From Mangrovicoccus sp. HB161399 (GTDB lineage: Bacteria; Pseudomonadota; Alphaproteobacteria; Rhodobacterales; Rhodobacteraceae): a DNA stretch of 34,499 nucleotides. The translations under genes were made by a program, and so were the position numbers. The notes under the pieces are model-generated. The model was not told the DNA's origin, searched no databases, and was given only the letters and a program-made list of their open reading frames with translations. The stretch spans positions 1 to 34,499 of the forward strand of contig NZ_JAATVU010000061.1 of the NCBI RefSeq assembly GCF_013184745.1. The letters are read 5' to 3'. Positions 8,204 through 15,903 of the stretch are shown here, piece by piece (position 1 is the stretch's first letter; each line of letters opens with the position of its first letter).

Positions 8204-10380
8204 GGCTTCCAGTCCTCGAACTCGGTCCGCGTGCGCGCGAAGTACCAGGCCAGCGCGTGGTTCAGCGGCCCCATGCGGCTGCGCGACAGGCTGCCCTGTA
8301 TCCAGTGGTCGTTCATCATCAGGTAATCAATCTTGGCCCGGAAATTGTTCGGCCAGAAATGCAGCGCGATCTCCTGCGCCTTGACGCTGGCCATGCCCCG
8401 CTCATGCGCGAGGCTGTTGATCGCGGCCACTTCCGAGCGCTTCGGATAGGCGATCAGATCGACCAGCCGGCCCTGCACCAGGCGGCGCAGCTCCTCCGCC
8501 GTGCCTTCCTTGCGCAGCAGGTCGGCGGCGAATTGCGCGCAGCGCCCGACCAGCGCATGGCGCAGCCCCTCGATCCGCGCCCGCTCGGCCACGGAGAAGG
8601 ACGGGTCGCGGAACTCGGCGCGCACGCGGCTGCCCTCTCGGACGAAGCCGTCGAGCTTGCCCAGCGAGGGATCGAGGAAGAACGGTTCCAGCCAGGCATA
8701 GTTCAGGCAGGTCAGCGCCAGGTCGGTGCGGCGGTGGTCGAGAATGCGGCCCGGCCCCATGGTGACCGACGGATGCATCCGCTGCACGTTGCCGACATAG
8801 AAGCGGTTGGTGGCGAAGAACTCGAAGCCGATCTCGTCGGGCACCGGCAGGCCGAGGCGCTCGCGCTTCTCCAGCGCGGGCGACAGCTGCTTTCCCCAGG
8901 TGCCCGAATAGCCGATATCGACCAGCACCGGGTTGCGCGCGGAAAACAGCCCCTCCTGCTCGAGATAGTCCAGCGTCATCGAGGTCTTGCGGTGGACCGC
9001 GGACTGCACCAGCCGCCGGAAATCGTCCCAGTCCCAGTAGAGGCTGCGGAAGGCGTCAATCGCCATGCCGTCGCCCAGCCAGTCGACATGGGACCGGGTG
9101 GAGTCGGCGAGCGCGTGGAACTCCCCGTCGGAAATGCCGAAGATCGCGCGGAACCGCGCGAAGCTGAAGCCGACCTCCGACAGGTACTCGGTGGTGACAT
9201 AGAGATAGTCGGCATCCTCGGGCGAGAATCCCAACAGCGCCCCGGTCGCCCGGCTGGTCGCCAGCGTGCGGAACTGCGCCTCCACCGGATAGAGCTCGGG
9301 CGCCGCTGCCACCATCGCCTCGGCAATCTCGCGGAAGATCGTGCCGTCGCGGGTCAGGAAGAAGATGTGCGAGGACCGCTTCTTCAGCGCGCGGGTCAGC
9401 ACGTCATGCACGAACAGCGCCGCCGCCGGGGCGATCACCTGGCCGACCACCGCATCGAGCGAGGCCAGCGGCCCGCGCGCGGCCAGTCCGAAATCGCGGC
9501 GCAGCTCGTCGGCGCGCACCGTGCCCGGCCGCGGCAGGGCGTGCAGGCCGGAGGCGCGGCGCACCTCGTTCTCCTGGTCGTGGTTGTAGTAGTGCACCGA
9601 GCGCAGGCCGCGCTCGCGCGGGCGGACGCAGTCGTTGTTCCAGTTGTCGCCGACATGCAGGATCCGCTTCCGCGGCACGCCGCAGCGCTTGGCCACGACC
9701 TCGAACAGCTCGCCCGAGTTCTTGGTGATGCCGAATTCCGAGGACACGATCAGGTCGTCGACGAAGTCGCCCAGCCCGTGCGCGTCCAGCACCTTCTGCA
9801 GCGAGACGGCGGGAAGGTACATGTCGGAGACGACGATCGTCTTGCGGCCGAGCAGCTTCAGGTTGCGCAGCACCGCCCGCGCCTCGTGGTTCGGCACCAG
9901 GTTGCGCAGCTCGATCCCGGTTTCCAGCTCGACCAGCCGCCGGGCGACGCGCGCGCGCTCCGCCGCATCGCTTTCGAACGGCCGCAGCGCCCGCGCGAAG
10001 ATATCCTCCAGCCGCGGCTCGTCGCCCTTGCCCTGCGCCTGCATCGTCCGCTTCAGCTGGAAGGAGCCGTAGCCGCGCGCCGCGAAGAGCGCCCGGAACA
10101 CCTCGTCCTGCGGCGCGTCCACCAGCTGGCTGCCCAGCTGGGCGGTCTTGGCGAAGACCTGCTCCATGCACAGGTGCTCGCGGAAGAACAGCGTGTCGAA
10201 GAAATCGAAGCTGACGACATCGACATCGGCGAAGCCTTCCAGCTCGTGCAGCGAGAAAATGTTGTTGTCGTCCCTGCCCAGCGACCCCGGCAGCCCGGAA
10301 ATGACGGCCTCGGCCCGCCGGTCGAACATGGCTTTCTCGACCCAGCGGATCAGTCGGGAATCGGTCATTATCGTCGTCAC
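8200..10380 (-). CDS. HAD-superfamily COG5610-type protein
   Basis: 726 residues. An N-terminal HAD core (about residues 52-275) has motif I 'SFDFFDTLF' (nucleophile Asp59, with Phe rather than Asp at +2), motif II 'IVVSDMYLP', and motif IV 'HVGDNWNNDCVRPRERG'. The second half has another HAD-like phrase, 'HIFFLTRDGTIFREI' (about residue 340), and a long helical C-terminal region with no domain recognised. This matches the large predicted hydrolases of COG5610, which commonly sit in polysaccharide clusters. The Phe at +2 suggests chemistry other than a classical phosphatase. The start is uncertain: GTG at 10380 or ATG at 10368, neither with a good ribosome-binding site. It is the first gene of a coupled trio with the GT4 and sulfotransferase genes (4-bp overlap at 8200-8203). 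Confidence 0.8.
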   Translation of the reverse strand: MTTIMTDSRLIRWVEKAMFDRRAEAVISGLPGSLGRDDNNIFSLHELEGFADVDVVSFDFFDTLFFREHLCMEQVFAKTAQLGSQLVDAPQDEVFRALFAARGYGSFQLKRTMQAQGKGDEPRLEDIFARALRPFESDAAERARVARRLVELETGIELRNLVPNHEARAVLRNLKLLGRKTIVVSDMYLPAVSLQKVLDAHGLGDFVDDLIVSSEFGITKNSGELFEVVAKRCGVPRKRILHVGDNWNNDCVRPRERGLRSVHYYNHDQENEVRRASGLHALPRPGTVRADELRRDFGLAARGPLASLDAVVGQVIAPAAALFVHDVLTRALKKRSSHIFFLTRDGTIFREIAEAMVAAAPELYPVEAQFRTLATSRATGALLGFSPEDADYLYVTTEYLSEVGFSFARFRAIFGISDGEFHALADSTRSHVDWLGDGMAIDAFRSLYWDWDDFRRLVQSAVHRKTSMTLDYLEQEGLFSARNPVLVDIGYSGTWGKQLSPALEKRERLGLPVPDEIGFEFFATNRFYVGNVQRMHPSVTMGPGRILDHRRTDLALTCLNYAWLEPFFLDPSLGKLDGFVREGSRVRAEFRDPSFSVAERARIEGLRHALVGRCAQFAADLLRKEGTAEELRRLVQGRLVDLIAYPKRSEVAAINSLAHERGMASVKAQEIALHFWPNNFRAKIDYLMMNDHWIQGSLSRSRMGPLNHALAWYFARTRTEFEDWKP

Positions 10381-10449
10381 GCAATCATGTATTCAGGTCG
10401 AAGCTTTGTTCGCGACGGCCATCAAACATCGAATGGACGGGGGTTTCAA

Positions 10450-10474
10450 CGCGCCCCGGAGCCACCGGGGCGCG
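10450..10474. promoter_or_regulatory. Strong GC hairpin
   Basis: CGCGCCCCGG-AGCCA-CCGGGGCGCG is a perfect 10-bp stem with a 5-nt loop. No T-run flanks it on either strand. It may cap or insulate one of the divergent transcripts. Confidence 0.4.
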
Positions 10475-10627
10475 ACATGGAGACCCGTTGCGGCACCCCG
10501 CTACCGCGCTGCGGCATGCCCCTGCGCCGCGCAATCCGCACCCAAGGGCACGCAGCGGCGCGGAAAAGCATCATCCGGCGCGCAGTTTTCCTTGAACGCT
10601 GCGGAATTCCGTAGGAAAAAGAACGCA

Positions 10628-10643
10628 GCGGCAACGGCGCCGC
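10628..10643 (+). promoter_or_regulatory. ANTAR-type hexaloop hairpin in the cysG leader
   Basis: GCGGC-AACGGC-GCCGC forms a 5-bp stem with a six-nucleotide loop that has A at loop position 1 and G at position 4, the signature of RNA hairpins bound by ANTAR antiterminators such as NasR/NasT. An alternative fold (CGCTGCG with CGCAGCG, 10598-10630) would occlude its 5' arm. It sits 30 nt upstream of an intrinsic terminator. A clear partner hairpin with the same loop rule was not found upstream. Confidence 0.45.
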
Positions 10644-10672
10644 GAATCCCCCCGATGTCCGGGCCCCATGGC

Positions 10673-10727
10673 AAAGCTGCCTGACATGCTGCGTTCTGCG
10701 CGGCAGTCGGCGGCTTTTTTCGTTTTT
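10673..10727 (+). terminator. Intrinsic terminator (attenuator) in the cysG leader
   Basis: AAAGCTGCC pairs with GGCGGCTTT (9 bp, one G-U), GAC with GTC, and TGCTGCG with CGCGGCA (7 bp, one G-U) around a TTCTG loop, giving a nearly continuous 19-bp stem with single-base bulges. It is followed by TTTTTT (to 10720) and TTTTT (10723-10727). It ends 12 bp before the cysG ATG, so it must be read through for cysG expression from any promoter upstream of it. Confidence 0.8.
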
Positions 10728-10739
10728 CAAGGATGCGAC

Positions 10740-12122
10740 ATGAAGAACTTCCCGATGTTCCTGCGCATGGACGGGCGCCGCGTGGTGATCTGCGGTTCCG
10801 GCGCCGAAGCGGCCCGCAAGGCACGGCTGATCCTCAAGACCGAGGCCGAGATCGTGATCCTCGGCCGAGATCTGGACCCGGAACTGGCGGGCCTGGCGGC
10901 AAGCGGCCGCGCTGTCCAGCACGAGGAGCTGCGCCCCGACACGTTCGAGGGCGCGGTGCTGGCCTTCGTCGCCACCGGCTGCGAGGCAACCGACGCGGCG
11001 CTGAAGGCCGGAGCCCGCAAGGCCGGCGCCGTGGTCAACGTCATCGACCGTCCCGAGATGTGCGACGCCTTCACGCCCTCCATCGTCGACCGCGATCCGG
11101 TGGTGGTGGCGATCGGCACCGAGGGCACCGCGCCGGTGCTGGGCCGGGCGATCCGCTCGGAGGTGGAGCAGATGCTGTCGCCGCGCGTGGGCGGCTTCGC
11201 GGCGCTGGCGGGACGACTGCGCGACGCCGTTGCCGAGCGGGTGCCGCATCACGGCCGCCGCGCCTTCTGGCAGTGGGCCTTCTGGGGCGCGCCGTTCCAG
11301 GCGCATGAGGCGGGCCGCGAAAGCGCGGCCGCGGACATGCTGAAGGCCGCGCTGGAGACCGGAGAACTCCCTGAGTCCGAAGGACATATCTCGCTGGTCG
11401 GCGCGGGTCCCGGCGCGCGCGACCTGCTGACCCTGCGCGCCGTGCGCCGCCTGCAGGAGGCCGATGTCATTTTCTACGACCGGCTGGTCGACCCGGAGGT
11501 CCTCGAACTGGCCCGCCGCGATGCAGACCGCATCTATGTCGGCAAGGAGGTCGGACAGCATGCCTGGCCGCAGCAGAAGATCGACCGGGTGATCGTCGCG
11601 GAGGCTCTGAAGGGCCGCCGCGTGGTGCGGCTGAAATCCGGCGATCCGTCGATCTTCGGCCGCGCCTCCGAGGAAATCGCCGCCGCGCGCGCCGCCGGAA
11701 TCGAGGTGGAGATCGTTCCGGGCATCACGGCCGCCTCCGCCGCCGCGGCCTCGATCATGGTGCCGCTGACCGAGCGCGGCGAGACCGACAGCTTCGCCGT
11801 GACCACCGGCGTCTGCCGCCCGGGCGACGCCAATCCCGACCGCAGCCTCCTGGCCCGGCCCGGCACGTCGCTGGCCATCTACATGGGGGTCGAGAAGGCC
11901 GCCGAGATCCAGGCGGACCTGATTGCCGCGGGCGCGCCCGCCGCCTGCCCGGTCGACATCGTGTCCAATGCCAGCACTGCGCGCGAACGCCATGCCGCCG
12001 CCACGCTCGGCACGCTGGCCGAGACCATCCGGCGCGAAAAGCTGCCGAGCCCCGCGATCCTGTTCCTGCGCCATCCGAAATCGCTGGCGGCGGCAGACGC
12101 ACAGGCAATCCGCGCCGCCTGA
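10740..12122 (+). CDS. cysG: Siroheme synthase CysG (dehydrogenase/ferrochelatase plus uroporphyrinogen methyltransferase)
   Basis: 460 residues, the usual length of trifunctional CysG. The N-terminal third starts 'FPMFLRMDGRRVVICGSG', a Rossmann NAD-binding fold for precorrin-2 dehydrogenase, followed by 'VIDRPEMCDAFTPSIVDRDPVVVAIGTEG' of the ferrochelatase module. The C-terminal part is the SAM-dependent uroporphyrinogen III methyltransferase: 'SLVGAGPGARDLLTLRA', 'VFYDRLV'-like segment, 'RLKSGDPSIFGR', 'VPGITAASAAAA' and 'PLTERG'. The product siroheme is the cofactor of NirB encoded downstream. The start at 10740 is set by AAGGA at 10729-10733; the frame is open earlier, but that part is leader RNA. 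Regulation by antitermination is suggested by the terminator and hexaloop hairpin upstream. Confidence 0.95.
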   Translation: MKNFPMFLRMDGRRVVICGSGAEAARKARLILKTEAEIVILGRDLDPELAGLAASGRAVQHEELRPDTFEGAVLAFVATGCEATDAALKAGARKAGAVVNVIDRPEMCDAFTPSIVDRDPVVVAIGTEGTAPVLGRAIRSEVEQMLSPRVGGFAALAGRLRDAVAERVPHHGRRAFWQWAFWGAPFQAHEAGRESAAADMLKAALETGELPESEGHISLVGAGPGARDLLTLRAVRRLQEADVIFYDRLVDPEVLELARRDADRIYVGKEVGQHAWPQQKIDRVIVAEALKGRRVVRLKSGDPSIFGRASEEIAAARAAGIEVEIVPGITAASAAAASIMVPLTERGETDSFAVTTGVCRPGDANPDRSLLARPGTSLAIYMGVEKAAEIQADLIAAGAPAACPVDIVSNASTARERHAAATLGTLAETIRREKLPSPAILFLRHPKSLAAADAQAIRAA

Positions 12123-12173
12123 GCGGCGCGGAACCGACCGGCGGCACAGCCGCGCAACAGGGAGACCGGCGGC

Positions 12174-12620
12174 ATGCGCCTGTCGAAATTCACAGATTAC
12201 GCGGTCCGCATCTGCCTCTACCTGGCGGCGCACCAGGACCGGATCGTGCCCATCGCCGAAATGGCGCGGGCGCACGACCTGTCGAAGAACAACCTGATGA
12301 AGGTCGCGCAGCAGCTGATCGAGGGCGGTTTCCTCGAGAGCCTGCGCGGCCGGGCGGGCGGTGTCCGGCTGGCGCGGCCCGCCTCCGGCATCCGGCTGGG
12401 ACAGGTCGTGCGCCACATGGAGGGCGACTGCACCATCGTCGATTGCGGCGGCTGCCTGCTGACCGGCTCCTGCGGCCTGCTGGAGCCCTTCGCCGAGGCG
12501 CAGCTGTCCTTCTACCGCTCTCTGGACAGGCTCAGCCTTGCCGACGCGCTGCTCATGCACCCGCGCACCCTGGGCGTGCTGCAGCGCGCCGCCGCGAACG
12601 ATTCGGCCACGACCGGATGA
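12174..12620 (+). CDS. Rrf2-family regulator, NsrR-like
   Basis: 148 residues. 'MRLSKFTDYAVRICLYLA' and 'DLSKNNLMKVAQQLIEGGFLESLRGRAGGVRLARP' are the winged helix-turn-helix of the Rrf2 family, closest in wording to NsrR. Cys86, Cys91, Cys94 and Cys100 fall in the loop that binds an Fe-S cluster in NsrR/IscR/RirA, so a nitric-oxide- or redox-sensitive cluster is expected. NsrR-type regulators repress genes for nitric oxide and nitrite stress; placement between cysG and nirB suggests it controls these nitrite-reduction genes. The start is the ATG at 12174 with GGGAG upstream. A strong terminator follows at 12642. A palindrome at 12686-12703 ahead of nirB is a candidate operator. Confidence 0.85.
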   Translation: MRLSKFTDYAVRICLYLAAHQDRIVPIAEMARAHDLSKNNLMKVAQQLIEGGFLESLRGRAGGVRLARPASGIRLGQVVRHMEGDCTIVDCGGCLLTGSCGLLEPFAEAQLSFYRSLDRLSLADALLMHPRTLGVLQRAAANDSATTG

Positions 12621-12641
12621 CGATTCGCAATTTTCGTGCCG

Positions 12642-12676
12642 AAAGCCCCGCCGCAGCCCTGCGCCGGGGCTTTTTT
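12642..12676 (+). terminator. Intrinsic terminator after the Rrf2 gene
   Basis: AAAGCCCCG (12642-12650) pairs perfectly with CGGGGCTTT (12665-12673), followed by an uninterrupted run of T to 12676. It closes the cysG-rrf2 transcription unit. Confidence 0.9.
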
Positions 12677-12685
12677 CTTGGCCGC

Positions 12686-12703
12686 ATTCACCAATTCGTG
12701 AAT
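12686..12703. promoter_or_regulatory. Candidate operator, inverted repeat upstream of nirB
   Basis: ATTCAC-N6-GTGAAT is a perfect 6-bp inverted repeat in the short AT-rich segment between the rrf2 terminator and nirB. Its position fits an operator overlapping the nirB promoter; binding by the upstream Rrf2 regulator is inference. Confidence 0.4.
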
Positions 12704-12779
12704 CCTTCATCATAAAACCGATGGAAAAAACGACAAACGGGGCCGTTTCTGCACAGCAGAATGTCAGCTCCTGAGATCG

Positions 12780-12822
12780 GGCGCAGCGCGGCGAAAACAT
12801 TCGCAGCCTGCGCCACTTTTTT
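12780..12822 (+). terminator. Terminator-like attenuator hairpin in the nirB leader
   Basis: GGCGCAG (12780-12786) pairs with CTGCGCC (12808-12814). An inner stem GCGAA-AACA-TTCGC (12791-12804) stacks inside it. The run TTTTTT follows at 12817-12822. It lies about 260 bp before the nirB start, so it would terminate transcripts begun in the AT-rich segment upstream. Confidence 0.6.
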
Positions 12823-12883
12823 CTGGAACGGGCCGCAGGGAATCGGTAATCAAGGGTTCAGCGGAGGTCACGGCCTCCGGTTC

Positions 12884-12951
12884 GGACCGCAAGGGCGCGG
12901 TCCTCTCCGAACAGTCGGCCCCTATGGGGCCCATGCAGCAACGGCGCTGCG
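12884..12951 (+). promoter_or_regulatory. Two hexaloop hairpins in the nirB leader
   Basis: Hairpin one is GGACCGC-AAGGGC-GCGGTCC (12884-12903, 7 bp). Hairpin two is TGCAGC-AACGGC-GCTGCG (12934-12951, 5 bp plus a U-G). Both loops have six bases with A first and G fourth, the ANTAR target rule, and the second loop is identical to that in the cysG leader. Between them lies GGCCCC-TAT-GGGGCC. No T-tract terminator follows downstream, so the mechanism is unclear. Confidence 0.35.
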
Positions 12952-13079
12952 TACTCAAGACTACCGATCATATCGGAAGGTTTCTGGGAACGCGTGCGGG
13001 CGCTGCCATCTCGCATTCCCTCTCGAGTCAACGCAGCGTCGCCTTGCGTCGCGCCAGCTGAACACGGAAGCGAGCGGAA

Positions 13080-15536
13080 ATGTCCAAGAAGAACCTCGTC
13101 ATCATCGGCAACGGCATGGCCCCCGGCCGGATGCTCGAAACCCTGTTCCGGATCGCCCCGGACGCCTACGACGTCACCATTTTCAACGCCGAGCCCAGGG
13201 TGAACTACGACCGCATCATGCTGTCGCCGGTGCTCTCGGGCGAGAAGTCCTACGAGGACATCATCATCCACGGCGACGACTGGTACGCGCAGAACGGCGT
13301 CACGCTGCACCGCGGCCAGAAGGTCGCGCAGATCGACCGCAATGCCAAGACCGTCACCTCCGAGGGCGGCGTGACCGCCTCCTATGACAAGCTCGTGGTC
13401 GCCACCGGCTCCACCCCGTTCATCATCCCCGTCCCCGGCCACCAGCTCCCGGGCGTGCTGGCCTACCGCGATCTCGACGATGTCGAGGGCATGCTGGCAG
13501 CCTCCGCCAAGGGCGGCCGCGCCATCGTCATCGGCGGCGGCCTGCTGGGCCTCGAAGCGGCAGCGGGCCTGAAGGCGCGCGGCATGGAAGTGACCGTCAT
13601 CCACCTGATGCCGACCCTGATGGAGCGCCAGCTCGATCCGGCAGCGGGCTACCTGCTTCAGAAGGAACTGGAATCGCGCGGCATCGAGGTCCGCTGCGGC
13701 GCCAACACCAAGGCGATCCTGGGCACCGACAAGGTCGAGGGGCTGGAGCTGGAAGACGGCACGGTGATCGACGCCTCGCTCGTCGTCATGGCCGTCGGCA
13801 TCCGCCCGAACACCGCGCTGGCCAAAGAGGCGGGCCTGGAAGTCGGCCGTGGCATCGTCTGCTCGGCGGACATGCGCACCTCGGACCCGGACATCTTCTC
13901 GGTCGGCGAATGCGTCGAGGTCGAGGGCCGCGTCTACGGCCTGGTCGCCCCGCTCTACACCATGGCGGGCGTCGCGGCAGAGCACCTGGCAGCCGCCAAT
14001 GACTGCGAGGCCGCCTTCGGCCATGCCGAGACCCCGACCAAGCTGAAGGTCACCGGCATCAACCTCTATTCCGTCGGCGACTTCTCCGAAGGCGCGGACC
14101 GCGAGGATGTCGTCCTGCGCAACGCCGCCAACGGCACCTACAAGCGCGTGATTCTCAAGGACAACCGCGTCATCGGCGCCGTGCTCTACGGCGATGTCGC
14201 CGACGGCATGTGGTACAACGAGCTGCTGAAATCCGGCGAGTGCGTGGAAGAGATCCGCGACACGCTGATCTTCGGCCAGGCCTACCAGGGCGGCGGCGCG
14301 GCGGCGGACCCGCTGGCAGCGGTTGCCAACCTGTCGGACGACGCGGAGATCTGCGGCTGCAACGGCATCTGCAAGGGCACGATCGTGAACGCGATCACCG
14401 AAAAGGGCCTGACCAGCCTCGGCGAGGTCCGCGCGCACACCAAGGCCTCCGCCTCCTGCGGCACCTGCTCGGGGCTGGTGGAGTCGGTCATCGCCCTGAC
14501 CCTCGGAGACAGCTTCGAGAAGAAGGCCGAGGGCATGTGCGGCTGCACCGAGCTGGGCCATGGCGAGGTCCGCCGCCTGATCAAGGCGAAGGAACTGAAG
14601 TCGATCCCCGCCGTCATGCAGGAGCTGGAGTGGAAGACGCCGGAAGGCTGCGCCAAGTGCCGCCCCGCGCTGAACTACTACCTCGTTGCCGACTGGCCGG
14701 GCGAATATGCCGATGACCAGCAGAGCCGCTTCATCAACGAGCGGGTGCACGCGAACATCCAGAAGGACGGCACCTATTCGGTGGTTCCGCGGATGTTCGG
14801 CGGCGTCACCACCTCGTCGGAGCTGCGCGCCATCGCCGATATCGTCGACCGCTACGAGATCCCTTCGGTGAAGGTCACCGGCGGCCAGCGCATCGACCTG
14901 CTGGGCGTGAAGAAAGAGGACCTGATCCCGGTCTGGAAGGACCTGAACGATGCCGGCATGATCTCGGGCGCCGCCTATGCCAAGGGCCTGCGCACGGTGA
15001 AGACCTGCGTAGGCAAGGAGTGGTGCCGCTTCGGCACGCAGGATTCCACCGGGCTCGGCATCAAGCTGGAGCAATACCTCTGGGGCGCATGGTCGCCGGC
15101 GAAGCTGAAGCTGGCCGTCACCGGCTGCCCGCGCAACTGCGCCGAGGCGACCTGCAAGGATATCGGCGTGATCTGCGTCGATAGCGGCTACCAGATCGTC
15201 TATGGCGGCGCGGCCGGCCTGCATATCCAGGGCACGACCGAACTGGGATCGGTGAAGACCGAGGAAGAGGTGATCGAGGTGGTGGGCGCGCTGACCCAGT
15301 ACTACCGCGAAACCGGCTACTACCTCGAGCGGATCTACAAATGGGCCGACCGCATCGGCTACGACCATATCCGCGAGACGGTCTTCGACGATATCGAGGC
15401 CCGCAAGGCCCATGCCGAGCGCTTCGCCTTCTCGCAGCAATTCGCGCAGATCGACCCCTGGGCCGAGCGCGTCGCAGGCGCCGAAGCCCATGAATTCACC
15501 CCGATGGCAGATCTCAAGCTGGAGGCAGCCGAATGA
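13080..15536 (+). CDS. nirB: NAD(P)H-dependent assimilatory nitrite reductase, large subunit NirB
   Basis: 818 residues, near full length for NirB. It starts with a flavoprotein pyridine-nucleotide-disulfide reductase module: 'LVIIGNGMAPGRMLE', the FAD GxGxxx fingerprint, and 'AIVIGGGLLGLEAA' for NAD(P)H at about residue 142. A BFD-like [2Fe-2S] segment follows ('CGCNGICKG...CGTCSG', about residues 425-465). The sulfite/nitrite reductase hemoprotein domain has four cysteines for the [4Fe-4S]-siroheme centre in 'TCVGKEWCRFG' (about 642-652) and 'TGCPRNCAEATCKD' (about 681-694). The enzyme reduces nitrite to ammonium in the cytoplasm with six electrons from NAD(P)H. nirD follows with a 4-bp overlap. 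Siroheme is supplied by CysG upstream. Confidence 0.97.
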   Translation: MSKKNLVIIGNGMAPGRMLETLFRIAPDAYDVTIFNAEPRVNYDRIMLSPVLSGEKSYEDIIIHGDDWYAQNGVTLHRGQKVAQIDRNAKTVTSEGGVTASYDKLVVATGSTPFIIPVPGHQLPGVLAYRDLDDVEGMLAASAKGGRAIVIGGGLLGLEAAAGLKARGMEVTVIHLMPTLMERQLDPAAGYLLQKELESRGIEVRCGANTKAILGTDKVEGLELEDGTVIDASLVVMAVGIRPNTALAKEAGLEVGRGIVCSADMRTSDPDIFSVGECVEVEGRVYGLVAPLYTMAGVAAEHLAAANDCEAAFGHAETPTKLKVTGINLYSVGDFSEGADREDVVLRNAANGTYKRVILKDNRVIGAVLYGDVADGMWYNELLKSGECVEEIRDTLIFGQAYQGGGAAADPLAAVANLSDDAEICGCNGICKGTIVNAITEKGLTSLGEVRAHTKASASCGTCSGLVESVIALTLGDSFEKKAEGMCGCTELGHGEVRRLIKAKELKSIPAVMQELEWKTPEGCAKCRPALNYYLVADWPGEYADDQQSRFINERVHANIQKDGTYSVVPRMFGGVTTSSELRAIADIVDRYEIPSVKVTGGQRIDLLGVKKEDLIPVWKDLNDAGMISGAAYAKGLRTVKTCVGKEWCRFGTQDSTGLGIKLEQYLWGAWSPAKLKLAVTGCPRNCAEATCKDIGVICVDSGYQIVYGGAAGLHIQGTTELGSVKTEEEVIEVVGALTQYYRETGYYLERIYKWADRIGYDHIRETVFDDIEARKAHAERFAFSQQFAQIDPWAERVAGAEAHEFTPMADLKLEAAE

Positions 15537-15871
15537 AGGACCTTGGAACCGCTTTCGACTGGCGCCTGATCGGCACCATCGACGAGATCCCGCGCCAGGG
15601 CGCGCGCTGCGTGAAGAACGGCGATATGACCATCGCCGTGTTCCGCACCGGGGATGACCGCATCTTCGCAATCGAAGACCGCTGCCCGCACAAGGCCGGG
15701 CCGCTTTCCCAGGGGATCGTGCATGGCGGCTGCGTCACCTGCCCGCTCCACAACTGGGTGATCTCGCTCGAAACCGGCGCCGCACAGGGCGCCGACGAGG
15801 GCGCGACGCAAACCTTCCCCATCCGTCTCGACGGTCGGGACATCTACCTCTCCACCACCACTGGCGCCTGA
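15533..15871 (+). CDS. nirD: Nitrite reductase small subunit NirD (Rieske-type)
   Basis: 112 residues, typical NirD length. The Rieske-like fold is shown by 'EDRCPHKAGPLSQG' and 'VTCPLHNWV', that is C-x-H then C-x2-H. Both Cys-His pairs are present, so a real [2Fe-2S] cluster is possible; some NirD proteins have lost these residues. It associates with NirB. The ATG overlaps the nirB stop (ATGA, 15533-15536), giving translational coupling. Confidence 0.95.
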   Translation: MKDLGTAFDWRLIGTIDEIPRQGARCVKNGDMTIAVFRTGDDRIFAIEDRCPHKAGPLSQGIVHGGCVTCPLHNWVISLETGAAQGADEGATQTFPIRLDGRDIYLSTTTGA

Positions 15872-15903
15872 TCTCAGGCCCCCATTCTAGAAGGACTGCA
15901 CGC

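Larger units (their letters stand above)
10381..10739. other. Divergent intergenic region and cysG leader
   Basis: 359 bp between the minus-strand HAD-like gene and cysG. It holds a 10-bp perfect GC hairpin (10450-10474), a hexaloop hairpin (10628-10643) and a large terminator (10673-10727), so much of it looks like structured leader RNA of cysG. Promoters for either direction could not be assigned. Confidence 0.6.
12677..13079. other. nirB upstream region and structured leader, about 400 bp
   Basis: No gene is present. It begins with an AT-rich, promoter-like part (12686-12760) containing an inverted repeat. A terminator-like hairpin follows (12780-12822), then a series of stable hairpins, two of which have A1/G4 hexaloops (12884-12951). 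The layout suggests a long regulated 5' leader for nirB. Confidence 0.55.

Noticed and set aside
8257-10614. 785-codon open frame on the plus strand opposite the HAD-like gene
   Set aside because: Shadow of the minus-strand COG5610-type gene; composition artefact with no motif.
12858-15671. 937-codon open frame on the minus strand across nirB/nirD
   Set aside because: It is a high-GC shadow antisense to unmistakable nirB and nirD; its translation is His/Arg/Asp/Val-rich without domains.
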